DNA of 17,248 nt from JAICND01 sp035281425 (GCA_035281425.1 DATEDX010000037.1:1-17248), one strand, 5' to 3'. Positions 5,515 to 12,780 are shown, numbered from the stretch's first letter. A program made the numbers and translations. The notes: generated by a model not told the origin, from the sequence alone.

Positions 5515-8046
5515 CTATTCGTAGGCGATGGCCTCGAGGATGTTGCGCCGGGCCGCCCGCCAGGCGGGGACCGCCGCCGCCAGCACTCCGGCCAGGGCGG
5601 CGGCCAGTAATGCCAGGACCAACCTCGACCAGGGGATGGAGAGGCGGAGGAAATCGTCCTCCAGGGCGGCGATGAGGGCCCATCCGAAGAACAGTCCCAG
5701 AGCCAAACCGAGCAGCCCGCCGAGAAGGGCGATCATCACCGACTCCCAAGTGATCGAACTGCGCAGCTGACGCCGGCTTAACCCCACCGCCCGCACCAGC
5801 CCGATCTCCCGGGTGCGCTCATGGACGGATAGCGTCAGAGTGTTGGTGATCCCCACCACGGCGATCACTACCGCCACGCCCAGGAGTCCGAACACCAGCC
5901 GTACCAGGGAGTTGATCTGATCACTGGCTTGCTCCTCGAACTCGCTTTGGTCGAGGGTCTGGGCACCGGCGAACGGTTCCAAAGCCTGTTCGATTGCAGC
6001 CCGGCCCTGGTCGAGGGAGGTGCCGTCGGTGAGGCTGATGAATACCTGGTCGTCGAACTGTTCGGTGAAGTTGGCGGTGAAGGTGTCGAGGTCGACGAGT
6101 AGGCCGGCTCCCAGCCCCCGGGCCTCATAGATAGCTGCGACCTCGAATCGTTGCCGCCCGGTGCGGGCAAAGGTGACCTCCACCGTCTCGCTGATGCCCA
6201 CCCCCAGATCGTCTGCCACTCCTGCCCGCATCCCGATGGTGCCCGGCCCAATGTCGGTGACGGACCCGGCGGTAACGGTGAAATCGATCACCTCGGTGAG
6301 GTGGGCGGGATTCCCCCCCATCAGGAACCGCGTGTCTCCTTCGACTTCCACCTGGCCACCCCGCACCGGTACCGCCAGCGCCACCTCGGGGAGGTTCCCC
6401 ACCCGGGCGGCGATCTCGGGTGAGAGGCGGCTGCCTCCGAATCCTGCCGGGGCGATGACGAGGTCGGCCCGGAAGCGTTCGTCGAGCAGCCGCCGGGCGG
6501 TGGCGTCAAGTGATTCGGCCAGGATGAGCACCAGGCTGACCAGGGTGAGGCCGACCATGAGGGCAGAGGCGGTGGCGGCGGTGCGGCGGGGACTACGACC
6601 GGCGTTGCCCACCGCCAGGCGGCCGGGAACTCCACTGCGGCGCAGGGGAGCTCCCACTGCGGCTGTTACCGGGCGGGCAATCACCGCCGCCAGCACCGCG
6701 ATGCCGATGAAGATGAGGGCGGCACCGGCACCTACCACCGCGATGTCGGGGATGGTCTGATCGGCCCGTTCCCAGAGCAGCCCGGCGGCGAGGAGGCCCA
6801 GACCGAGGGTCAGCACCGCCGAGCCCAGCATGGCCCGCCGCCGCATCGACCCCACGGCGACGGGGGCGTCGATCTGCTGGAGGGCCGTCACCGGTGGCAC
6901 CCGCGAGGCGGCCCGAGCGGGTAGGACGGCGGAGATCAGGGTGATGGCCAGTCCCGTCCCCACCGCCACCAACACGGTTCGTCCTTGGAGAGCGAAAGGA
7001 GCCGAGGGCAAGGAACCGCCGAAGGACAGCAGTTGGCGGATGAGGCGAGCAAGGACCACTCCCATGCCCAGACCGAGCACCGAGGCCAGCAACCCGATCA
7101 CCACCGCCTCCCCCATCACCATCCGGGTGACCTGGCGCCGAGAGGCGCCCACCGCCCGCAGCAAGGCCAGCTCCCGGGTGCGTTGGGCGACGATGATGCG
7201 GAAGGTGTTCTGGATGAGAAAGGCCGCCACGAACACGGTTACCCCGGCGAACACCAGGAGGAAGGTGTTGAGGAAGCCGAGGGCGTCCTTGAAGGTGGCA
7301 AGCTGCTCCTGGGCGGCGGTCTGGGCGGGGACGGCTTCGGCGCCCGCCGGCAGCACCGCCTCGATGTCGGTGATGAGCCGGTCGATATTGGCGCTGTCCT
7401 CCCCGGTCACCTCGACGGTGAGGATTTGATCGGACAGGCCCAGCAACTCTTGCGCGCTCGACAGGGGAACGTAGGCCGATACCGCACCGCCGAAGCTGTC
7501 GAACCCCTCGATCCCGGCGGTCCCGGTCACCGTAAATTGACGAGGTTCGCCTACTCCGATCAGTTCGATGGTGTCGCCGATTTCAACTTGGTAGCGAGCG
7601 GCGGTGGAGGGGTCGAGGGCCGCTTCACCGGTCCCCACCGGGCGGGTACCGCTGCGGATCCCGAACTCGGGTATCAGCTCGGGCCAGCTGACCACGAAGG
7701 TAGGTGGCCCCCCGGTTACCACCGCCTCGCCGTCGATCACCACCTGAGCGAAGCCAAAGAGGCTGCCTTGGGCGGCGACCACGCCGGGAACTGCTTCCAC
7801 CTCCTCCACCAGCGAGGCGGGGAGTGGCTCACCTTGGGCGAAGTCGAGGTCGGTGTCGATTACCGGACGGACCTGCACATCGAAGCCGGCCAGGGTGGAG
7901 GAGAAGAGGTCGTCGAAGGCCTGCCCGAGGCTGTCGGTGAACATGTAGCTTCCGGAGACGAGCCCCACCCCGAGGGCGATGGCCAGCCCGGTGAGGAGAA
8001 ACCGCAGCTTGTGGCCGAGCAGGCTCTTCCATGTGGCCCGCAGCAC
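5515..8046 (-). CDS. ABC transporter permease, FtsX/MacB-like, two-repeat form
   Basis: This 843-residue membrane protein has two FtsX modules. One transmembrane helix (about 15-36) is followed by an extracytoplasmic domain (about 37-255) and three helices (258-280, 310-335, 357-379). Three central helices (404-425, 434-458, 488-511) lead to a second extracytoplasmic domain and three final helices near the C-terminus. The cytoplasmic coupling segments 'RTRELALLRAVGASRRQV' and its second-half equivalent 'RTREIGLVRAVGLSRRQL' are classic FtsX signatures and show the internal duplication. Such permeases work by mechanotransmission (MacB, LolCE, FtsX) rather than as import channels. GTG 8046 was chosen as start: it follows the ATPase stop after one base (TGAAGTG) and gives the usual short N-terminus; longer starts lie inside the ATPase gene. 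Confidence 0.93.
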   Translation of the reverse strand: MLRATWKSLLGHKLRFLLTGLAIALGVGLVSGSYMFTDSLGQAFDDLFSSTLAGFDVQVRPVIDTDLDFAQGEPLPASLVEEVEAVPGVVAAQGSLFGFAQVVIDGEAVVTGGPPTFVVSWPELIPEFGIRSGTRPVGTGEAALDPSTAARYQVEIGDTIELIGVGEPRQFTVTGTAGIEGFDSFGGAVSAYVPLSSAQELLGLSDQILTVEVTGEDSANIDRLITDIEAVLPAGAEAVPAQTAAQEQLATFKDALGFLNTFLLVFAGVTVFVAAFLIQNTFRIIVAQRTRELALLRAVGASRRQVTRMVMGEAVVIGLLASVLGLGMGVVLARLIRQLLSFGGSLPSAPFALQGRTVLVAVGTGLAITLISAVLPARAASRVPPVTALQQIDAPVAVGSMRRRAMLGSAVLTLGLGLLAAGLLWERADQTIPDIAVVGAGAALIFIGIAVLAAVIARPVTAAVGAPLRRSGVPGRLAVGNAGRSPRRTAATASALMVGLTLVSLVLILAESLDATARRLLDERFRADLVIAPAGFGGSRLSPEIAARVGNLPEVALAVPVRGGQVEVEGDTRFLMGGNPAHLTEVIDFTVTAGSVTDIGPGTIGMRAGVADDLGVGISETVEVTFARTGRQRFEVAAIYEARGLGAGLLVDLDTFTANFTEQFDDQVFISLTDGTSLDQGRAAIEQALEPFAGAQTLDQSEFEEQASDQINSLVRLVFGLLGVAVVIAVVGITNTLTLSVHERTREIGLVRAVGLSRRQLRSSITWESVMIALLGGLLGLALGLFFGWALIAALEDDFLRLSIPWSRLVLALLAAALAGVLAAAVPAWRAARRNILEAIAYE

Positions 8047-8047
8047 T

Positions 8048-8776
8048 TCAGCTTTCCAGCAGCTTGAGGCGGTCGAGCACCTTTTCGGCGGTGGGATGGT
8101 CGAGTTCGTCGACGATGCGTCCATCGGAGAGGAACACCACCCGATCGGCATAGGCGGCGGCGGTGGCGTCGTGGGTGACGAGGACGATGGTCTGAGAGAA
8201 GTCGTCAACCGCCGCTCGGAGGAAGCCGAGCAACTCCTGGCCGGAGCGGGAGTCGAGGTTGCCCGAGGGCTCGTCGGCGAAGATCAGGTCGGGGCGGGTG
8301 GCCATGGCCCGGGCCGCGGCGACCCGCTGCTGTTGCCCGCCGGAGAGTTGGGAGGGGCGGTGGCGCAAACGGTCGCTGAGCCGGAGGGTGGTGACCACTC
8401 GGTCAAGCCATTCGGGGTCAGGCCTCCGCCCGGCGATGTCCAGGGGAAGGGTGATGTTCTCCACCGCCGACAGTGTCGGCACCAAGTTGAAGGCCTGGAA
8501 GACGAACCCGATCCGGTCGCGGCGGAGCCGGGTCAACTCGCGATCGTCGAGGGTGGAGAGATCGGTCTCCCCGATGTAGATGCGGCCCGAGGTGAGATGG
8601 TCGAGTCCGGCCAGGCAATGGAGGAGCGTGGACTTACCAGAACCGGAGGCACCCATGATGGCGGTGAACTCGGCCGCGGGGATGTCGAGGTCGATGCCGT
8701 CGAGGGCCCGAACCGCTTCCGGGCCGTCGCCGTAGATCTTGACCGCCTGCTCGGCCCGCGCTGCCCGGGGTTTCAT
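8048..8776 (-). CDS. ABC transporter ATP-binding protein, LolD/MacB type
   Basis: This 242-residue nucleotide-binding subunit is complete. It has Walker A GASGSGKST (42-50), Q-loop Q94 (FVFQAFNL), signature LSGGQQQRVAAARAM (144-158), Walker B LIFADEP with catalytic E169, D-loop SGNLDS and switch H202 (VLVTHD). The sequence pattern is that of the LolD/MacB/FtsE group, which pairs with FtsX-type permeases, matching the next gene. ATG 8776 gives a normal N-terminus; GTG 8782 two codons upstream is an alternative. No clear Shine-Dalgarno is present, and a possible -10 TAGCCT lies at 8792-8787. It is the first gene of the six-gene unit and diverges from nucS. Confidence 0.95.
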   Translation of the reverse strand: MKPRAARAEQAVKIYGDGPEAVRALDGIDLDIPAAEFTAIMGASGSGKSTLLHCLAGLDHLTSGRIYIGETDLSTLDDRELTRLRRDRIGFVFQAFNLVPTLSAVENITLPLDIAGRRPDPEWLDRVVTTLRLSDRLRHRPSQLSGGQQQRVAAARAMATRPDLIFADEPSGNLDSRSGQELLGFLRAAVDDFSQTIVLVTHDATAAAYADRVVFLSDGRIVDELDHPTAEKVLDRLKLLES

Positions 8777-8843
8777 GTGCACAGCGAGGCTAGGGAGGGT
8801 TCCCCGCAATCAGTAACCGCCCGAATCTCTACCCTCCATCGCC
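8777..8843. promoter_or_regulatory. Divergent promoter region between ABC unit and nucS
   Basis: These 67 bases separate two divergent starts and must hold both promoters. On the plus strand TACCCT (8830-8835) lies 8 bases before the nucS ATG, consistent with a leaderless transcript. On the minus strand TAGCCT (8792-8787) lies 10 bases before ATG 8776, with TTACTG 18 bases further up as a weak -35. No operator repeat was recognised. The -10 assignments are inference. Confidence 0.4.
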
Positions 8844-9503
8844 ATGCGTCTCGTGGTTGCGCGTTGCACCGTCGACTATCAGGGTCGTCTCACCGCCCAT
8901 CTACCGGAAGCAGTGCGGCTGCTCATGATCAAGGCCGATGGCTGCGTCTCCATCCACGCCGATGGCGGGGCCTACAAGCCCCTCAATTGGATGAACGCCC
9001 CCAACACTCTGGCGGAGGAAGAGGACCATTGGGAGGTGACCAATCCCAAGGGGGAGCGGCTGTTGATTCGGCTGCACGAGGTGCTGTCTGACCTCTCCGT
9101 CGATCTCGGTCCCGATCCAGGGTTGGTCAAGGACGGGGTCGAAGCCCAATTGCAGGTGCTGCTGGCGGAAAAGCCCTGGGTGCTGGAAGAAGGCCTGACC
9201 CTGCTTCGCCGCGAGTACCCCACCGATCTCGGCCCGATCGATCTGATGTGCACCGACCGTGACGGGAGCTTGGTGGCGATCGAAGTGAAGAGGCGAGGTG
9301 AGATCGACGCCGTCGACCAACTCACCCGATATCTGGAGCGCCTCCACCTCGACGTCCGGGGCGGGCCGGTGCGAGGGATGCTGGTAGCTACCTCGATCAC
9401 CCCGCAGGCGAAGCTGTTGGCCCAATCTCGCCAGATCGGGACGGTAGAAGTGGACTACGACGGACTGCGCGAGGTGGAGAGCCGCGAACTCCGGCTCTTC
9501 TGA
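8844..9503 (+). CDS. nucS: Endonuclease NucS (EndoMS), mismatch-specific
   Basis: This 219-residue protein closely follows actinobacterial NucS (for example Rv1321 as I recall it): start MRLVVARCTVDYQGRLTAHL, then KADGCVSIHAD, YKPLNWM and DPGLVKDGVEAQLQ. The C-terminal nuclease core has D133 (GPIDLM), E147 and K149 (IEVKRRGEID), the PD-(D/E)xK-like catalytic set. The extreme C-terminus LRLF matches the tail through which NucS binds the sliding clamp. NucS cleaves both strands at mismatches and is the core of the non-canonical mismatch repair used by actinobacteria without MutS/MutL. No Shine-Dalgarno is visible; a TACCCT box 8 bases upstream suggests a leaderless mRNA. Its stop overlaps the trmL start (TGATG). 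Confidence 0.96.
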   Translation: MRLVVARCTVDYQGRLTAHLPEAVRLLMIKADGCVSIHADGGAYKPLNWMNAPNTLAEEEDHWEVTNPKGERLLIRLHEVLSDLSVDLGPDPGLVKDGVEAQLQVLLAEKPWVLEEGLTLLRREYPTDLGPIDLMCTDRDGSLVAIEVKRRGEIDAVDQLTRYLERLHLDVRGGPVRGMLVATSITPQAKLLAQSRQIGTVEVDYDGLREVESRELRLF

Positions 9504-9958
9504 TGTTCAACATCGTCCTCTATCAGCCGGAGATACCTCCCAATACCGGCAACTGCATGCGCCTGGCGGCTAACACTGGATGCACCCTCCACCTGATCGA
9601 ACCGCTCGGGTTCACCCTCGACGACGCCAAGCTGCGCCGGGCGGGAATGGACTACCGGGACAAGGCGGTGGTCCGGGTTCATCGCCATCTCGAGGCCTGG
9701 CAAGCGGCGGCCCGGCCGGAGCGGGTCTTTGCCCTGGCCAAAACTGGACCCACCCGCTATACCGACGTGGCCTTCCAGCCCGGCGACTCTTTCCTCTTCG
9801 GGCCCGAATCGGTAGGCCTTCCCGACGCCGTGCTGGCCGCGCCGTTTGTCACCGACGTTCTCCACATTCCGATGCGGGCCGGGTTGCGCAGTCTCAACCT
9901 CTCCAACTCGGTGGCCATCGTCACCTTCGAAGCCTGGCGCCAACACTCGTTCTTGTGA
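9503..9958 (+). CDS. trmL: tRNA (cytidine(34)-2'-O)-methyltransferase, SPOUT family
   Basis: This 151-residue protein has the full TrmL pattern: NIVLYQPEIPPNTGN at the N-terminus, then the three SPOUT knot motifs: N-terminal 'NCMRLAANTG', 'FLFGPESVGLP' (97-107) and 'IPMRAGLRSLNLSNSVAIV' (122-140). TrmL methylates the 2'-OH of the wobble nucleotide (C34 or cmnm5U34) of tRNA-Leu isoacceptors, using S-adenosylmethionine, in the cytoplasm. Length is normal. The ATG shares a base with the nucS stop (TGATG, 9501-9505), so translation is probably coupled and the two genes share one message. It converges on the M20 dipeptidase with an 18-base gap and no evident terminator. Confidence 0.95.
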   Translation: MFNIVLYQPEIPPNTGNCMRLAANTGCTLHLIEPLGFTLDDAKLRRAGMDYRDKAVVRVHRHLEAWQAAARPERVFALAKTGPTRYTDVAFQPGDSFLFGPESVGLPDAVLAAPFVTDVLHIPMRAGLRSLNLSNSVAIVTFEAWRQHSFL

Positions 9959-9976
9959 CCGTCACCAGGTGGGGAG

Positions 9977-11311
9977 TCACCCGGCGAGCAGGCGGAGGGC
10001 GATGGCTTCCGCCAACGCCGCCTTTTCCAGATCGTCGAGATCCTGGCTCTCATTGGGTCCGTGGACGGCCGAAGTGGGATCGCCCGCCCCGGTGAGGATG
10101 ACGGGGGCGCCCGGCATCTGCTCGGAGAAGGCGGCCACGAAGGGAATCGAGCCACCGGCCCCGATCTCGACCGGCTCCACCCCCCACGCCTCCCGCATGG
10201 CGGTCGAGAAGGCCTCATAGGCAGGACCGCTGGTGGCCAGGGAGAACGCATCGCCGTACCCCTCCCCGGTGAGGGTGACCTGGGCTCCCCAGGGGGCATG
10301 GTCGAGCAGATGCCGGCGCAAGGCTTCCACCGCGGCCGCACCATCTTGACCGGGGGCGATGCGCATGCTCACCTTGGCCCGAGCCACCGGGACCAGTTGG
10401 TTGATGGCGTCTTTGATCGGAGGGGCGTCGATAGCCAGCACCGAGATCGCCGGTTTGGTCCATAGCCGGCTGGTCAATCCGTCCTCGCCGATCGGCTGCA
10501 ACCCGGGCACGGTCTTCATTTGCCCCCGCAGCTCTTCTTCGGTGAGGTCGAGGGGGTCGGTCTCATACGAAACCAGATCGGGCACCGCCACGTTGCCCCG
10601 CTCATCGTGGAGGGTGGCAAGCAACCGGCACAGGGCAGTGAGGGCATCGGGGAAGGTGCCGCCGAACTGGCCGGAGTGGACCGCCGAGGCCAGAGTTCGT
10701 ACCTCTACCACACAAGCAGTCAGCCCTCGGAGCGATGTAGTCAAGGCCGGTTGTCCTACTCGCCAGTTGCCGGCATCGGCGATCACGATCACGTCGGCGG
10801 CGAGCAAGTCGGAGTACTGGGTGAGAAAGTCGGCCAGGTGCTGGCTCCCGACCTCCTCCTCGCCCTCGACGAACACCTTCACCCCCACTGGGGGCCGGCC
10901 CCCGAAAGCCGAGATGGCGCCGAGATGCATCACCACCCCGGACTTGTCGTCGGAGGCGCCCCGCCCGTACAACCGGCCGTTCTTTTCAAACGGATCGAAC
11001 GGACCCGTCTCCCATTCCTCCACTGGTCCCGGTGGCTGGACGTCGTGATGGGCGTAGAGCAACACCGTGGGCGCTCCCGCCGGCGCGGCTATCTCCCCGA
11101 ACACCGCCGGATGGGCACCTTCCAGTTCCAGTAGCCGGACTCCCTCTAGTCCCACTTCTCGCAGAAGGTCGGCCACCTTTTCCGCCGAGGTTCGTACCGG
11201 CCCGGGATCGTACGAGGGGGCACTGACCGAGGGGATGCGAACCAGGTCGGTGAGGGTTTCCACCAGTTGGGGGCGCAGGGCCTGCACCGCTGCTCTGAGA
11301 TCTTCGTGCAT
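9977..11311 (-). CDS. M20-family metallopeptidase (dipeptidase)
   Basis: This 444-residue zinc peptidase of the M20 (carnosinase/CPG2-like) family has recognisable metal sites: H88 and D90 (YAHHDVQPP), the bridging Asp in GRGASDDKSG (D121 or D122), the E151/E152 pair (VEGEEEVGS) with the general base, D179 (IADAGNW), and the final His in TSAVHGPNES. The dimerisation (lid) domain occupies the middle, including VHSGQFGG. Such cytosolic enzymes split dipeptides or remove terminal residues; the substrate is not predictable. ATG 11311 was chosen because it gives the common start MHEDLRAAV; an in-frame codon at 11395 lies inside the divergent gene. A -10-like TACCCT is 6 bases upstream with no Shine-Dalgarno. 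Confidence 0.92.
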   Translation of the reverse strand: MHEDLRAAVQALRPQLVETLTDLVRIPSVSAPSYDPGPVRTSAEKVADLLREVGLEGVRLLELEGAHPAVFGEIAAPAGAPTVLLYAHHDVQPPGPVEEWETGPFDPFEKNGRLYGRGASDDKSGVVMHLGAISAFGGRPPVGVKVFVEGEEEVGSQHLADFLTQYSDLLAADVIVIADAGNWRVGQPALTTSLRGLTACVVEVRTLASAVHSGQFGGTFPDALTALCRLLATLHDERGNVAVPDLVSYETDPLDLTEEELRGQMKTVPGLQPIGEDGLTSRLWTKPAISVLAIDAPPIKDAINQLVPVARAKVSMRIAPGQDGAAAVEALRRHLLDHAPWGAQVTLTGEGYGDAFSLATSGPAYEAFSTAMREAWGVEPVEIGAGGSIPFVAAFSEQMPGAPVILTGAGDPTSAVHGPNESQDLDDLEKAALAEAIALRLLAG

Positions 11312-11323
11312 CCGCCGAGGGTA
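11312..11323 (-). promoter_or_regulatory. Putative leaderless -10 box of the M20 dipeptidase
   Basis: On the minus strand TACCCT (11323-11318) is followed by six bases (CGGCGG) and then ATG 11311. The spacing would start transcription at or next to the A of the ATG. The predicted -35 position lies inside the divergent acyl-CoA dehydrogenase gene and matches no consensus. Inference from TANNNT position only. Confidence 0.45.
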
Positions 11324-11329
11324 GGGGAG

Positions 11330-11341
11330 TACCGTCGGAGG
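11330..11341 (+). promoter_or_regulatory. Putative leaderless -10 box of the acyl-CoA dehydrogenase
   Basis: TACCGT (11330-11335) is followed by six bases (CGGAGG) and ATG 11342. The GGAGG abuts the ATG with no spacing, which is poor for a working Shine-Dalgarno, so leaderless initiation fits better. The arrangement mirrors the box for the divergent M20 gene 6 bases away. Confidence 0.45.
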
Positions 11342-12601
11342 ATGGACTTTGCCTATTCCCCGCGGGTGGCGGAACTCGCCGCCCGGCTCCAGCACTTCAT
11401 GGATGATGTGGTCTTACCGGCGGAGCCCGTTTATGAGGAGCAGATGGCCGCCGCCGGTGATCCCCACCACCATCCGCCGATCATCGAGGAGTTGAAGGAG
11501 GAGGCCCGGCGCCGCCGGCTATGGAATCTGTTCCTTCCCGAGCACCCGGAGGGTGGTCAGCTCTCGGTGTTGGAATATGCCCCCCTGGCGGAAATCACCG
11601 GCTGGAGCCCCTGGCTGGCACCCGAGGCCATCAACTGTTCAGCCCCCGACACAGGGAACATGGAGATCCTCCATATGTTCGGGACTCCCGAGCAGAAGGA
11701 GAGCTGGCTGGCCCCCCTCCTGGTCGGAGAAATTCGTTCTTGTTTCTGCATGACCGAGCCGGATGTGGCCTCGAGCGACGCCACCAACATCCGCACCCGA
11801 ATTGAACGAGTGGACGGTGAATACGTCATCAACGGGCGCAAGTGGTTTTCCTCAGGTGCCGCTTCTCCACGTTGCAGAGTGGCCATCGTTATGGGTGTGA
11901 CCAATCCCGAAGCCGATCCACATCATCGCCAGAGCATGGTGCTGGTACCGATGGACACACCGGGGGTGACGGTGGAGCGTCAGCCGACCGTCTTCGGCTA
12001 CCAGGACCGGGGAGGGCATCCGGTGGTGCTCTTCGACCAGGCGCGGGTTCCGGTCGACAACCTTCTGGGGGAGGAAGGTGGGGGTTTCGCCATCGCCCAG
12101 GCTCGACTCGGGCCGGGTCGGATTCATCACTGCATGCGGGCCATCGGCGCCGCCGAGAGGTGTTTCGAGTTGATGTGCAAGCGGGCTAAAGCCCGCACTG
12201 CCTTCGGCAAACCCTTGGCCGAACAGGGCGTGATTCAGGAGTGGATCGCCGAGTCGCGGCTACGGATCGAGCAGGCCCGACTCTTGGTGCTCAAAACGGC
12301 GTGGATGATCGACCAGCAGGGCAGCCGAGGGGCCCGGGTGGAGATCGCCGTTATCAAGGTGGTCGCTCCCCAGACCCTTACCTATGTTGCCGATCGGGCC
12401 ATGCAGGTCTTTGGCGCCGCCGGTTTCACCGACGATTACCCCCTGGCCGCGTTGTGGTCGATGGGCCGCTGGCTGCAGATCGCCGACGGACCCGATGAAG
12501 TGCACAAGCGCTCTGTGGCCCGGGCCGAACTCAGTCGCTTCGAGGCGGGGGCGATACCGCCCCCTTTCGTGCCGAGCGGCAAGCCTCCAGCCCAGATTTA
12601 G
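11342..12601 (+). CDS. Acyl-CoA dehydrogenase, ACAD10/11-like
   Basis: This 419-residue flavoenzyme has the three-part acyl-CoA dehydrogenase layout: an N-terminal helical domain (1-130), a beta-domain with the FAD/acyl-CoA-binding CFCMTEPDVASSDATNI (134-150) and NGRKWFSSGA (164-173), and a C-terminal helical bundle with RTAFGKPL (285-292), the FAD-binding MQVFGAAGF (354-362) and ADGPDEVH (381-388). The last motif is characteristic of the ACAD10/11 subfamily, which acts on long-chain, branched or hydroxylated acyl-CoAs; the exact substrate is unknown. It should introduce a trans-2 double bond in acyl-CoA and pass electrons to ETF. ATG 11342 gives the usual start MDFAYSPRV; an in-frame GTG/ATG further up would run into the M20 gene. 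It stands alone, followed by a repeat-rich spacer. Confidence 0.93.
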   Translation: MDFAYSPRVAELAARLQHFMDDVVLPAEPVYEEQMAAAGDPHHHPPIIEELKEEARRRRLWNLFLPEHPEGGQLSVLEYAPLAEITGWSPWLAPEAINCSAPDTGNMEILHMFGTPEQKESWLAPLLVGEIRSCFCMTEPDVASSDATNIRTRIERVDGEYVINGRKWFSSGAASPRCRVAIVMGVTNPEADPHHRQSMVLVPMDTPGVTVERQPTVFGYQDRGGHPVVLFDQARVPVDNLLGEEGGGFAIAQARLGPGRIHHCMRAIGAAERCFELMCKRAKARTAFGKPLAEQGVIQEWIAESRLRIEQARLLVLKTAWMIDQQGSRGARVEIAVIKVVAPQTLTYVADRAMQVFGAAGFTDDYPLAALWSMGRWLQIADGPDEVHKRSVARAELSRFEAGAIPPPFVPSGKPPAQI

Positions 12602-12638
12602 AGGCTCCTGGCGTCTCCCTGAGGGTCGAGGGCCGGGC

Positions 12639-12688
12639 GAGACGTGAGACGTGAGACGTGGGACGTGAGACTGTCAGACGCGAGACGC
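12639..12688. repeat. Degenerate tandem heptamer array, GAGACGT unit
   Basis: AGAC or GGAC recurs at 12640, 12647, 12654, 12661, 12668, 12676 and 12683, a seven-base period with one 8-base step. The first three units are exact GAGACGT, then GGGACGT, GAGACTG, TCAGACG and CGAGACG. It shares GAGACGTGAGAC (inverted) and CTGTCAG with the spacer upstream of dinB. The surrounding spacer (12602-12780) otherwise shows only the whiB promoter candidate. Confidence 0.8.
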
Positions 12689-12748
12689 GAGGCTTCCCCA
12701 GGGCTGTTCAAGGTTTAGCGGGCGGGCCCTTACGGGAACTAAATCACC

Positions 12749-12778
12749 TTGACGAGGGTTCTAATAGTTTCCGACAAT
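12749..12778 (+). promoter_or_regulatory. Putative whiB promoter
   Basis: TTGACG (12749-12754) is followed, 18 bases later, by GACAAT (12773-12778). This predicts a start of transcription near 12785, which would favour the second ATG (12790) of whiB with a few-base leader. TAGTTT (12765-12770) is an alternative -10 with a poor match to the -35 spacing. No Shine-Dalgarno precedes either ATG. Confidence 0.4.
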
Positions 12779-12780
12779 TG

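Noticed and set aside
6985..8067. Plus-strand open frame of about 360 codons inside the permease gene
   Set aside because: It is a complementary-frame shadow of the FtsX permease, rich in Gly/His/Glu with no domain and no ribosome site.
8047..8208. Extended N-terminus for the permease
   Set aside because: It is Ser/Pro-rich nonsense lying inside the ATPase gene; GTG 8046 gives a standard FtsX N-terminus.
7979..9091. Plus-strand open frame of about 370 codons across the ABC ATPase and nucS starts
   Set aside because: It runs antisense through the complete ATPase and then out of frame into nucS, and both of those genes are certain.
9955..9985. Possible terminator between trmL and the M20 gene (GTGAC-C-GTCAC)
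   Set aside because: Five-base arms around a one-base loop cannot form a useful hairpin, and there is no T-run.
12658..12780. Upstream GTG start for the WhiB protein
   Set aside because: It would start within the GAGACGT array and add about 40 residues unlike any WhiB; ATG 12781 or 12790 fits the family.
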